Part shown: positions 8,628-17,270 of the stretch, piece after piece
How positions within the stretch are numbered: position 1 is the stretch's first letter
How the letters are laid out: each line of letters starts with the position of its first letter
Assembly (NCBI RefSeq): GCF_000003605.2
Contig: NW_003152254.1
Location: 519,949 to 540,101 of the forward strand
DNA: 20,153 nucleotides
Reading direction: 5' to 3'
DNA from: Saccoglossus kowalevskii
Taxonomy: Eukaryota > Hemichordata > Enteropneusta > Harrimaniidae
The notes under the pieces: model-generated
The model's input: only the letters and a program-made list of their open reading frames with translations
The model's database searches: none
What the model was told of the DNA's origin: nothing
Position numbers and translations under genes: made by a program

Positions 8628-8825
8628 TTAATAAATTTGTATAGTTACTAACACAGAACGTGTCCAGTCGACGTGCTGAATATCAAAACAAGCAGTTCCT
8701 TGAATGATCAGCAAGGAGATAGTGTGGCCATTCATTTTAACAAACTCAGCTTCTGTTATATGAATACAGCCTACATTGCAGCTTGACACCAAGCGATGTT
8801 GCTGGATGCTGTGGCCTCCTCGCAC
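8628..8825 (-). CDS. Unrecognised short open frame
   Basis: Minus-strand frame, open from about 8850, reads SIQQHRLVSSCNVGCIHITE then AEFVKMNGHTISLLIIQG and continues to TAA. The composition is mixed and protein-like, with no low-complexity bias, unlike most short frames here. I recognise no family, signal peptide or splice site. It may be a captured exon, a repeat fragment or chance. Confidence 0.15.
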   Translation of the reverse strand: MRGGHSIQQHRLVSSCNVGCIHITEAEFVKMNGHTISLLIIQGTACFDIQHVDWTRSVLVTIQIY

Positions 8826-8829
8826 TCCG

Positions 8830-9470
8830 TGATATTCTAGTGATGATACTTATAAATTGGATCCCTCTTTCATAGAATTATTTGTTCATGAATCTCACTC
8901 AATGCAAAATCTCTAATCAATTTGGTTTACAGTTGGTTGACAAAACCTTATGACAGAACTTGTGGCTGAATGATTATACCTGTTGACTTCAATGGTGCAG
9001 CAAATCAAAAGTCTCTTTGAAAGTGTTTTTTGCACTAATCTAATATGTGAAAAAGTCTATGCATATTTTACCAGCTACCATACGATGCATAACATAATGC
9101 TGCCTCTAAATATCAACAATAACATATTAATCAGCTAAGACGGTTTCACAGGCAGAATGTAGGGTCAGACTTGAGCTGGATAAGTTTAGACACACTAGAC
9201 AAAACAGGTAATCCTATCAAAGCTTTCAAAGTTCAAACTTTCGGGGTGACATTTTAATTTTTATTTATATTTGACAGTATTCAAACACTGTCTATGTAAA
9301 AACAGCTTTTGACCCAGTTACCTGACTGGCTTATAAACAACGCAGAATGTCAATTTCTGTATCTTCAGTCTGACTAGAGTTTTTCGATCCATTCTTGATA
9401 ATGTATAGATGGTATTTGTAAAATGAGTAAGTCATATAAACACAAACAAAACAACAAAAATGTTAAATTA
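8830..9470. other. Gene-poor stretch downstream of the peptide gene
   Basis: No supported gene or repeat. It would hold the 3' flank of the minus-strand gene at 9497-9682. Confidence 0.4.
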
Positions 9471-9478
9471 TTTACATA

Positions 9479-9484
9479 TTTATT
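9479..9484 (-). terminator. Poly(A) signal of the 9497-9682 gene
   Basis: AATAAA on the minus strand (within ATAAATAAATA), 13 bases after the TGA stop. The broken paralogue at 6878-7086 keeps AATAAA in the equivalent place. Confidence 0.6.
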
Positions 9485-9496
9485 TATATCATCTTC

Positions 9497-9682
9497 TCAT
9501 CGCTTTTTTCCAGGACAGTGGGGCGGACACTGTCTTTTACTGTTCCGGTTATACGCCTTTGCTTTTTGTTCATTATCAAGTTGAATGCTATTAGGCAACA
9601 TATGTGAGGGCGTGGTCCATACTTCACCTAAACTAACCATGACAACCAGACAAAGCAACAACAACATTAGAGTTTCGGCCAT
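9497..9682 (-). CDS. Amidated Cys-peptide precursor (neuropeptide- or secreted-peptide-like)
   Basis: A 61-residue precursor. Residues 1-23 (MAETLMLLLLCLVVMVSLGE then VWT) form a clear signal peptide. Residues 24-48 are a spacer, K49-R50 a dibasic cleavage site, Q51-P57 (QCPPHCP) the predicted peptide, G58 an amide donor, and KKR (59-61) a second basic site directly before TGA. Known processing rules would give a heptapeptide, probably with pyroglutamate at the front, an amide at the end and one disulfide closing a CPPHC ring. The start is chosen at the Met before the hydrophobic run. The frame stays open upstream to 9859, but CACTCTAG ends two bases before the ATG and looks like an acceptor, so a leader intron is likely. 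Paralogous remnants lie at 743-799, 6878-7086, 17547-17675 and 18177-18353. I do not recognise the peptide family. Confidence 0.7.
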   Translation of the reverse strand: MAETLMLLLLCLVVMVSLGEVWTTPSHMLPNSIQLDNEQKAKAYNRNSKRQCPPHCPGKKR

Positions 9683-9862
9683 ATCTAGAGTGGAAAGATC
9701 ATACACAGGATGTGTTAAAATATAAAACGAATGATTTACATATTGTGTCGCATTTCTAATAATACTGTAAAAAATATAACACGCCCTTCTGAAATTGTGT
9801 TCACTATGAAAAATTGTGATGACCTTACAAGTAGCAATCCAACAAAACCATTTCGTCATTTT

Positions 9863-10061
9863 TGGAAGTAAACAAACAACAACATGTACGATTTACGTGT
9901 CACAGAGTGTATGGTCACGACATAGTTAGACACATGAGTCACCGATATATTACCAGGCACGATGTACGTGTCAGTGAATGGTGGGCCACGATCTTGTTTG
10001 ACCCATGAGTAACCAGTATAGTGTTTCTATCGTCAAACTTGTCAACAGTTGTTTACTTCCA
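9863..10061. mobile_element. Short inverted-repeat element (MITE-like candidate)
   Basis: A perfect 13-base terminal inverted repeat, TGGAAGTAAACAA at 9863-9875 and its complement at 10049-10061, bounds a 199-base segment. Inside, about 60-70 bases are tandemly duplicated (9889-9959 and 9960-10021, sharing CGAT-TACGTGTCA, GGTCACGA/GGCCACGA and CATGAGT-ACC). I see no clear target-site duplication. A 13-base inverted repeat could arise by chance in AT-rich DNA of this length. Confidence 0.4.
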
Positions 10062-10229
10062 GTGAGTAGCACTTTGAATAAATGACAACAACATGAAGTA
10101 ATATAAATGACAACAAAGAAAATAACTATCTATTTTTGGCAGTTCCATCCAAATAATTTATTGTTAAAGTTATTGTAGGCAACTGAGCTTGTTTAGCGAT
10201 AACAAGCCACGCGACGCCGCGCATACCTG

Positions 10230-10558
10230 ACAATAGTTATTTATTTATTATTACTTGGTTAGCAATCTGCAAGTTGCCTTTTATTACATACCACTTACTG
10301 CTATTTTGTTTTGATATTTAATTACTCCTGTAGTTTTCTGATTAAGTACTTACTCATTTATGTTACCATACCACTTTCTTTTAATTCTAGTTATTTATTT
10401 TAAGCCATATGGCCATGAACTAGACTAGTTTTGCTGAACTATGTTCATGGTCCACAACAGAATTAGTCAATTTGTGTACATATTACCTTGTATATTAATT
10501 TCACCTTTATATTTATATAATTTTCTGGTGAAATAAATAAATCAATCAATCAATCAAA
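10230..10558 (+). mobile_element. LINE 3' end, copy 2
   Basis: The 3' UTR of a LINE related to the one at 1-741: stem-loop at 10411-10452, then CTGGTGAAATAAATAAATCAATCAATCAATC. The left edge is uncertain, since no coding part is recognisable and the element is probably 5'-truncated. The tail is (ATCA)n instead of (ATTCTA)n, so this is a different subfamily. Confidence 0.65.
10411..10452 (+). other. LINE 3' UTR stem-loop, copy 2
   Basis: Arms 10411-10420 (GGCCATGAAC) and 10443-10452 (GTTCATGGTC) give a 10-bp stem with one G-U pair and a 22-base loop beginning TAGACTAG. The following CAACAGAA (10455-10462) pairs with TTCTGGTG (10523-10530) apart from one position. Compare 588-634 and 14818-14861. 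Confidence 0.7.
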
Positions 10559-10559
10559 G

Positions 10560-12300
10560 AGCAGCATTGCACATTCTTGTAAACAAACAAAATCATTGTA
10601 ATTAAGTAAGATTCAGAAAATGTTGGCTTTGTAAGAGAAAAGAAATCTATAAAGTGGTATTTGACATCTCGAAAATATGTTTCTGAACCGCTGAGTTCTT
10701 TTTAGATTGGAACCCGAATTCATAAAATCTAGTCAGAGCTTTTTTCAGAGTAGTTTGACTGTGTTTGTAAGTGTAAGAGACGTACAATATTGCGAGCTTA
10801 TCTACACAGACTGTTATGGACATTTTGTTTAATAATTCACAATGGCGTTAGGCAAAAGTCTTGGATCAGTGATTCATTCTGTTTCGGGAGTTTAGTGGAA
10901 AAATATAAATGGAACGTGAGTGTACTAGTCACACGCCCTTCGTTCTATGGGTAACTAGATATTAATAAAATAATAATAATATACCTCATAAATGTACACA
11001 CAAACTGAATACTGCAACATTCTATCTTTATTTAATTTCTTTCCCGATTCGGCACGTATGGGAAAAAGCCCGACGAAAAAAACTATTGCGCCTGTTTCCA
11101 CTGCACGATTGTGCAGATATTCAAAATATCACACTTTGACGTCGGCGGTACAAATATTGTTCAAAAGAAGAGTCACTCGGGGAGTTGGTTAAAAGGTATT
11201 TTTAGCAGCAGTATATCGTCGGTAAGATTATTTCGCCTGTCATCGAGCAAAATTTAAATATGCACAAAATGGCAGCTACGCATTTGATTTTGAACCCGGA
11301 TTATGCAGAATTATGTTGTTCTATAAAGTACACTATAGTGAGAAGAAGTGCATGGTACACGTAAACAATGGTACTAGCATTGGATGGTCATATGTTTTGT
11401 ATAGCGAATATATATTGGTCAGCTTGAGACATGTAATAGCCAGTCAATTTATTATGAAAGAGTCCCACATTCGAATAATTTCAAAAAACGCGCAGCTATG
11501 TCTTGCACAAGCTAGATATAAGTATTCTGAAACTCGAAGCCTGAGCAGGGCGCAAAACCGATACGAGTGAAAAGAACTTAGAATTGCAATGGTGTAGTAC
11601 TGCTTTTTTATTTCTGACTGCAATTTTACTAATAACATAATTTAGCCAAAAAGGAAACTATTCATGTATCATTTCTAGTATTGTTTTAACCCAAGAGCTC
11701 TTTTGGTCAAATGTCGTCATCATAAAGATTATAGCAAATTGATTCATTTTCTTTCTCTTGCTTTACTAAACTCTGTAATTAGACAATACATCAGGATGTG
11801 CATGCCAATTTGCAGCAATAATTATATCGTAGGTTATTATAACTCTGATAGTGGTTTCTGTCATTACCCTTCACACAGTGAAAGTGACTTTGGAAGAGTG
11901 GTGTTATTTTTAATTAAAAATCACTTGTTTCTCCTTCCAGGATGACTAAAACCAACTAACTTTGAAGCCATGTTCGTTTTCGCACTCCGCCTCTAAGTTT
12001 CGTTTGTATTCGTCGTCAAATCACCAGCCACCGTAGAATATGAAAATAACTATTACACAGACAGGACAGTTGTCAATAATATATACCTTGATGCTTTAAA
12101 AACAGTTGTGGAATGTGGTAACTATATATAAACTACGTACATGTACCCCGGGTACGGACCACCGACGCACAGTCGATCCGCAGCGGCGATCTAGCATAGC
12201 GTTCTGCAAAGCCGCTCGGGCGATCACTATAATACTACTCCACATCACACGTCAGTCACTCGTCCACTCGCAATGTAAATGATTAAAATACATGTACAAT
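10560..12300. other. Long stretch without recognisable genes
   Basis: Short chance-length frames exist on both strands (for example 10992-11192, 11313-11570 and 11703-11945 on the plus strand) but none shows a family, a signal peptide or a conserved copy. A local GC-rich patch at about 12140-12260 contains a weak AGCGGC/GCCGCT hairpin and fits neither tRNA nor a known RNA that I can name. Confidence 0.4.
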
Positions 12301-12488
12301 AAAATTTGATCGATTAAAACTAGTTTCTTTATTAGTTTGTCATATGTGATGGTGGAAACAATTTCCAGAAAAACATTTTAAAATATGCAGATTCACGGGC
12401 AAATGGCTGTGAAACAGTTCCGTTAACTGTATTTTTCCCCAAGGTATCCGCTTTTAGTGGTACAAAATCCACTAGTATTGACAACGCA

Positions 12489-12553
12489 CACTTTGTACTC
12501 AAGCTCAAGCACACTTTGTGCGACATGTATGTGCGAGGCGTGAGCACAAAGTG
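12489..12553. repeat. Small inverted and direct repeat (CACTTTGTGC)
   Basis: CACTTTGTACTCAAGC (12489-12504) and CACTTTGTGC (12512-12521) are direct copies. Both are complementary to GCGTGAGCACAAAGTG at 12538-12553 (14 of 16 and 10 of 10 bases). No transposon or RNA is recognised around it. Confidence 0.45.
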
Positions 12554-12559
12554 AGTTTT

Positions 12560-13235
12560 CGCCCATTATGGGTTTGCGGATCGTTCATTATTATTTATAT
12601 ATGTATGTGAATGTTGAACTGTGTTGAATTTGGCGATGTATTTTGGCTTTCAACCACATCCAATGCCCAGAGAACCATCCACATTCTAATAAGTGACCGT
12701 TCTGGTAAACTTAAAAATAAAAAAAAACAACCATGTGACCATGTCAGAATAAGTGATCTTATTATATTCATCCTTGACCTTGGTGAATAATATAAACCAG
12801 TTTTCTGTCTGATGGAATATAGAATTCAAAACAACAGTACTAAACCTGATTATTCTGAAAATACCGTAAACAGCTCGCAGGCCATACAGGAGTAATAAAA
12901 CAATTAAGGCCACGAGCGGTGTCAGACAAAATCCATAATTAAAGTGGTCACTGGATTGCCATTAAGGTACTTTAAATGATTCGTACAATGAGATTGAGGT
13001 GCCGCTGGTTCCTTCTATTTACCTGGTTTGGTTATCGAGATATGGTTTTTAAAATATATAATGAGCCATGTGCTTATGCATTTTAATGAGTTCACATGAC
13101 TATATATATGGTCATCTGTTATTTTAGTGAGAGCTCTTGTGTAACATTAACTTAATAATGTAGGTTTCATCTCCCTAATTGCAACAGTGTTTGAGATATA
13201 AAGGTTATGCATATTAATGTGGTGGAAAACCCCCA
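12560..13235. other. AT-rich stretch before the 155-bp repeats
   Basis: No supported gene. Parts (for example 13170-13215, with GATATAAAGGTTATGC) faintly resemble the later half of a 155-bp unit, so older, more decayed units may extend to the left. Confidence 0.35.
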
Positions 13236-13239
13236 TCCC

Positions 13240-13940
13240 ATGGAAGCCCAGTCACATGACTTAGCCATGTGCCGTTCATGTGAAATAATATGTATCTCAG
13301 GAGTAGCTAGCACACACAAATTTTCACCCCAATCGGTCCAATACAACACATGAAATTGCTCATTTCCTGTTTTCACAAAATCCAAGATGGCGGCCAAACC
13401 ACGTGAACGATCGAAATTTTATTATTATTTTTATATGAAACTATAACCAGCCATGTCATATACATATTTTTAGTTGATTGGCGGATGCACCTTTGAAAAA
13501 CAAATGCTTAAACTTTTGGCCAATTTTGCCTAAATTAAAAAATGTCGACCAAACCACGTGAAGGATCGAAATTTTATTATTTTTTTTATATAAAGCTATG
13601 ACCAGACATGTCACATACATATGTTTAGTTGATTGGCGAATGCACCTTTGAGAAACAAATGCCTAAGCTTTTGGTCAGTTTTTCCTAAAATCCAAGATGG
13701 CGGCCAAACCACACGACTTATCTAAAATATATTATTTTTCTCATATGCAGCAATGACCAGACATGTTATATACAAAATCGGCATTCAATTGGTTGAAACA
13801 CCAATGAGAAAAAAATGCGCAAACTTTTGGTCGTTTTTGTTAATAATACAAAATGGCGGCCAAACCAGGTGACCAATCAACTTTTTGGGCTCAAACTTCA
13901 TGTCAATCGGTCTGAAACCTTATGAGAAGGATTTAGCCTC
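13240..13940. repeat. Tandem repeat of about 155 bp, four clear units plus one older
   Basis: The marker GATGGCGGCC or its variants is at 13386, 13541 (AATGTCGACC), 13696 and 13852 (AATGGCGGCC), spaced 155, 155 and 156 bases. A poorer unit begins near 13240 (CATGGAAGCCCAGTCACATG). Each unit runs: GGCGGCCAAACCACGTGA, GATCGAAATTTTATTATT, ATGACCAGACATGTCA, GTTGATTGGCGAATGCACC, and AACAAATGC then AACTTTTGG. The spacing is near a nucleosome repeat. No open frame spans the array. Confidence 0.85.
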
Positions 13941-13944
13941 GTTT

Positions 13945-14368
13945 TCGAAAAAAACAAATTAGTAAAAGTCACATGACCTCTAATGTTCTTTTACCTCATT
14001 AAGGATAGGCATGGGCTGCAGGTGCAACAAAACAAAGATAAACAGTAAACAATTTGAAAACCCTAGACCCTCAGAAAGGGGTGATTACACCCTCCCATCT
14101 GGTCGAATTTTGAGCCTCGATAGCGGCCATGACAGATGACCAATACAAATTTAGAAAGTTCAGTGCACAAGTTCACATCACCACCAACCAGCACAGCAAG
14201 TTTGAAAACATTCTGTTCAGCCATTTTCTCAAACGAGCTGGCGAAAAAAAAAACGACGGAAAGAAAAAAAAATCCCAGCCATAACAAAAGGGCTCCAGCC
14301 TTGAAAGGGCTTGGACCCCTAAAAACCGGACGATAAGAATAGGGGTCTAGCCCTTTGTTTGCCAAGTT
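13945..14368. other. Stretch with A-rich and repeat-like sequence, no gene
   Basis: Contains CAAGTTTGAAAACATTCTG and a purine-rich tract (GAAAAAAAAAACGACGG, then GAAAAAAAAATCCC), then AGGGCTCCAGCC and AGGGCTTGGACCCC. It reads like old dispersed repeat. Open frames on both strands at 14063-14365 are low-complexity and look like chance. Confidence 0.35.
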
Positions 14369-14369
14369 G

Positions 14370-15024
14370 TTTATTTATTTATTTTTTTTAACCTGATTTA
14401 TTTTTCCAAAACTTATTTTCTTAGACTTAGAAGTTCTGTAAGGCATCAGGTTGGTTTTGGCGGTACCACTTTCGCGGATGCTCTGCGGTGTTTGGTGCTG
14501 GTGGTGGTGTCGGCAAAGCGTGATGACATACATACATATTGTTCATTTATTGATTAATAAGCTATATGTTTATTCATCACCGATTTGTATTAACTTTCAT
14601 ATTCATTTGTTTAGTTATTTATTTAATTTGGTTAGTTAATCTTCATATTAATATACTTATTTTTGGCCCTCTACTATATACATTATAATTTATTTCCAAT
14701 GTATATTATTATAATTTCTGTTACATTTCAAAACTTAAATTACACACGGTCGCTTTAAAATTACAAGATACATATACTTCAAATCATACTTCCATTTCAG
14801 TTTCTCTGTATGTATATAGGAAATCAGACTAGACTAGCAGTAAGCTATTTTCTGATTTCCTTTTTACCCAATATATATATATATGTATTTTTCTTACCAT
14901 TTGTTTAATCTTCGTATTTGTTTTTCTGTATGGCTTACTTTTTTTATTTTTTTATCAGTGTTTCTTATTGTTATTATTATTATTATTGGGTAAATAAATA
15001 AATATTATTATTATTATTATTATT
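14370..15024 (+). mobile_element. LINE 3' end, copy 3
   Basis: A third related LINE 3' UTR: perfect hairpin at 14818-14861, and an ending TATTGGGTAAATAAATAAAT followed by an (ATT)n tail to 15024. The left limit is a guess set at the TTTATTTATT tract. No reverse-transcriptase codons are recognisable. Its tail abuts AAAATCCCTGAAAACC, a segment that in the copy at 16262 is joined directly to a family block, so the LINE seems to have replaced or separated that block. Confidence 0.55.
14818..14861 (+). other. LINE 3' UTR stem-loop, copy 3
   Basis: AGGAAATCAGA (14818-14828) pairs perfectly with TCTGATTTCCT (14851-14861), with a 22-base loop starting CTAGACTAG. TTTACCCAATA (14863-14873) is the exact complement of TATTGGGTAAA (14984-14994), giving the same two-helix layout as the other LINE ends with different bases. 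Confidence 0.75.
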
Positions 15025-15025
15025 A

Positions 15026-15250
15026 AAATCCCTGAAAACCTACCCCCGCCACATGCTAGGAGACCACTCTACCAGCTGGAACACACACATATGTTTCAGG
15101 TTGGCATCCTCAACCGAACTGATCATCAGTCCATTGTTCATATGTGCAAAAGTTACATAACATATGTAATAAACAATCACACTGGGGTTTGTAGAATATT
15201 CACAAAAAAAGTTGAACTTCCAAACTCGTGGCGTATTTTACCAAAAACAA
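15026..15250. repeat. Segment duplicated at 16262-16300 and 16665-16850
   Basis: AAAATCCCT-AAAACC and CCGCCACATGCTA recur at 16262. CCACTCTACCAGC, TTTCAGGT, GTCCATTGTTCAT, TGTGCAAAAGTTACATAACA and the following GTAATAAACAATCAC then CTGGGGTTTGTAGAATATTC recur at 16671-16830. The 16262 copy has about 360 extra bases in the middle. On the minus strand both copies share the frame LLHMLCNFCT-x-EQWTDD, but this copy has a stop shortly after, and the differences are nearly all amino-acid-changing, so coding is not supported. Confidence 0.7.
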
Positions 15251-15387
15251 TCTCCACATACTGTGTGTAATCTCTAGGTCATCCGTTTTTTTATGTAGAC
15301 GGTATATTGATATAATTTTAGTTATAAACAGATGTAAAGGTCACATAATTTATTAACTTACATTGTGAGGAAAAGGTTTTACTAGTC

Positions 15388-15675
15388 ACTCTGCTCATGC
15401 GAAAACAATATCGCACGCTTACTAATAATTCTTACAGTTTTAAAAAGTAAACGCGTATTCTTAGAACTAGAAAACGGAGAATAATGAAAAAGCTTTCGTA
15501 ATAAACAACAAGAAATTTCCTAAACTGGTACTGTTTGGAACAAAGAGTTTTTTCTAGTATATTCAGTGAGGAAACCGTTCGATATTGAACGTTTAGCAAA
15601 CTGTTTCTACCATTGAAACTAGCAAAAAAATAGTATCGCAATTAGAAAGGAAACTGTGTAATGTACGTTTAACAG
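15388..15675. repeat. Second copy of the 4993-5290 segment
   Basis: Homologous to 4993-5290 over its length, showing that a multi-part unit (this segment, short frame, block) was duplicated about 10.4 kb apart. Here it is preceded by ordinary AT-rich DNA, whereas the other copy is preceded by the minisatellite, so the array is not part of the ancestral unit. Confidence 0.85.
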
Positions 15676-15775
15676 TTTGTTCACCCGTGCTGAGTCTAAT
15701 GGAACACACTTCACTATCTGTCGTCCAGCGGCGTGTAATTCTAAATCCACTTTAAAGCGCATATTGTGTTGGTAG
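15676..15775 (+). CDS. Short Cys-containing terminal reading frame, copy E (candidate exon)
   Basis: After the acceptor-like GTACGTTTAACAG, one base and then 32 codons: LFTRAESNGTHFTICRPAAC, then NSKSTLKRILCW and TAG. The C-terminal part matches copy A (ACKTTLKHTLCW then TAG) and the N-terminal part matches copy B (LSTCAEFHGT). One base after the acceptor is extra relative to copy B, so the phase differs. The minus strand is also open here, but only this frame is matched by both other copies. No upstream exon is known. Confidence 0.35.
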
Positions 15776-15784
15776 CGTTCATTC

Positions 15785-16262
15785 TCTTTCTTATTCTATA
15801 AGCACAACATAATAACAAAATATAACTGAAACAGGTGTCTACTTACTTCACTATAGCTTGACAAATTCAATTGTGTTTTCTGTAGTAGGATAACCACACT
15901 GGGTGTACTGACTTAAGTGTAATAATATAGCCTGTTTATATTTACATATTCATGAGATATGTTAATTTTCGTAACTATTTATAATAACGTGATATCAATC
16001 ATATTTAGTAAAATATGAACATACACTTTTTTACATTTTTTGTAATTGTAATTTTTTATTCAACAATGTTTGCCAATTTGATATTGCGTTTTGGTTACTA
16101 ATTGCTGAACAAAATAACATTGTGAATTTTCCATTTCAATACTGCATTGAATTGTGCATGATATTTTTTCCTAGCCCCCAGTGCTTATATACCAGCATTA
16201 TTAAAGTGGGGCCAAATTTAAATCAGTGTCTAAAATTACTAGCTTGTGATCAACATATTTGC
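15785..16262 (-). repeat. Flanking block, copy E, with promoter, leader and donor
   Basis: Near-complete block. Minus strand: TATAAA first base at 15940, TCAGT with the start A at 15909 (31 bases), a 63-base leader exon 15909-15847, donor GTAAGT 15846-15841, and a possible acceptor in TTGTGCTTATAG near 15798. The signal-peptide region present in other copies is missing, so the leader now runs into a 13-codon frame (MNATNTICALKWI). The AATAAA seen at the plus end of copies A, C and D is AATTTAAA here. Confidence 0.7.
15907..15940 (-). promoter_or_regulatory. TATA and initiator pair, block E
   Basis: TATAAACAGG at 15940 downward and GTCAGTACAC with its A at 15909. The 31-base spacing is canonical for RNA polymerase II core promoters. 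Upstream CATGAATATG then TAAA is conserved in blocks C, E, F, H and I. Confidence 0.5.
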
Positions 16263-16269
16263 AAAAATC

Positions 16270-16665
16270 CCTAAAAACCCGCACCGCCACATGCTAAAAT
16301 GGGCCTACAGGAAGGTGGCAATTTTAACCCAACACCTTGCACTAATAAAAAAAAGTAACAAAACTGAAAAAATGTTGTTCTTTAAATATTCCCAAATTAG
16401 CTAAACAAATTAAATACATAATAACAACTAAAATGTTGCTATCGGGAATGTGGCAACGGGTGGACTGGCACCTACACACATACAGAACATTCCAGGACAA
16501 AGCCGTTATTTTTACTTATACTATGTAACGTAAGAAATGTCATATTTACTCGTCAATTAAGCAGTTTCAGAAGGAATATGTTCTTTCAAAATGAAACTTG
16601 CTCTTCACGTTTTAAAAATATTGTTGTATCAAGTAACATGTAGGTATTTCTATGTATTTTCATGG
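16270..16665. other. Mixed family fragments without an intact gene
   Basis: About 16425-16490 (ACAACTAAAATGTTGCTA) is homologous to 18625-18680, the end of the reading frame at 18669-19088. About 16555-16590 (GCAGTTTCAGAAGGAATATG) matches 7175-7210. No open frame of interest. Confidence 0.45.
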
Positions 16666-16669
16666 GCCA

Positions 16670-16850
16670 CTCTACCAGCAGACAGACAGACACACACGTT
16701 TCAGGTGCGCCTTGTACATCCTGCTTGGGGTTCCTGAACTTATCATCGGTCCATTGTTCATCTGTGCAAAAGTTACATAACATATGTAATAAACAATCAC
16801 GCTGGGGTTTGTAGAATATTCACAAAAAACTTGCGAAATTCGTGGCGTAT
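16670..16850. repeat. Second copy of the 15050-15250 segment
   Basis: See the entry at 15026. This copy keeps a longer minus-strand frame (MLCNFCTDEQWTDDKF and onward with several Cys, 16783-16586). Without a signal peptide, conserved splice sites or a matching open frame in the other copy, I leave it as repeat. Confidence 0.65.
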
Positions 16851-16889
16851 TACACACACATCTTAATTTTTAGTTCAGAAGCAGTGATA

Positions 16890-17270
16890 ACCCTCAGTCT
16901 TTCAAGTCTGACCCTCACATTATGGAGACCCTCATCATGTCCTTCACCATGACTGAAACAGTGTCTTTCACTATGACTCACACTGTGACCCTCGATACAT
17001 TCCTCTCTGTGTAATAAGGAAATAGTAGGTAATAGGTGTGTCTCTCACTGAAAATAATTATTTGTCGCTGAAAGTCCAACACAGTTCACAGTATCACAGT
17101 ACCCATTGTGGCTTAGACTGTGGTAAGGACCATGCTTATAACAGTGTTCATTTTGGTATCCCTTAGGATTGTCTGTAACTCTTGCTCACACTATAATGTG
17201 TATTGTGTCCCTAGGTGTATATCACAGGGATATCTACTCTGAATCAAACAATTGACCTAAATAAATGTCT
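16890..17270. repeat. Degenerate CTGTGACCCTC region with a dead copy of the Cys-rich exon
   Basis: 16900-17010 aligns with 19680-19765: GACCCTCA, GTCCTTCACCAT, AACAGTGTCTTTCA, CTATGACTCACACTGTGACC and CATTCCTCTCTG recur with changes. Around 17100-17135, CCCATTGTGGCTTAGACTGT and following bases align with CATTGTG and GTGGCTCACACTGT of the Cys-rich exon at 19815, but the frame runs into TAA at once, so that exon is destroyed in this copy. Confidence 0.5.

Noticed and set aside
9683-9859. N-terminal extension of the peptide precursor (frame open to an ATG at 9859)
   Set aside because: It would bury the signal peptide 59 residues inside the protein, and an acceptor-like CTCTAG ends two bases before the internal ATG.
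10992-11945. Short plus-strand frames as genes
   Set aside because: None has a signal peptide, domain, splice context or related copy; lengths are within chance for this window.
12130-12260. GC-rich patch as a tRNA or structured RNA
   Set aside because: Only a short AGCGGC/GCCGCT stem is seen; no cloverleaf, A/B boxes or known RNA fold.
12332-12913. Minus-strand frames of 71 and 75 codons
   Set aside because: No recognisable motif; the first is partly made by the CACTTTGTGC repeats and the second is low-complexity F/V/I-rich.
14063-14365. 100-codon minus-strand frame and a 66-codon plus-strand frame
   Set aside because: Both depend on A/T homopolymers and lie in repeat-like sequence with no family resemblance or conserved copy.
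15432-15641. 69-codon minus-strand frame
   Set aside because: The homologous segment at 5020-5270 does not obviously keep the frame, and the composition is F/L/Y-rich as expected from AT-rich DNA.
16586-16857. Two overlapping minus-strand frames, one Cys-containing
   Set aside because: They lie in a duplicated segment whose other copy (15050-15250) has a stop early in the same frame, and the differences are nearly all amino-acid-changing.
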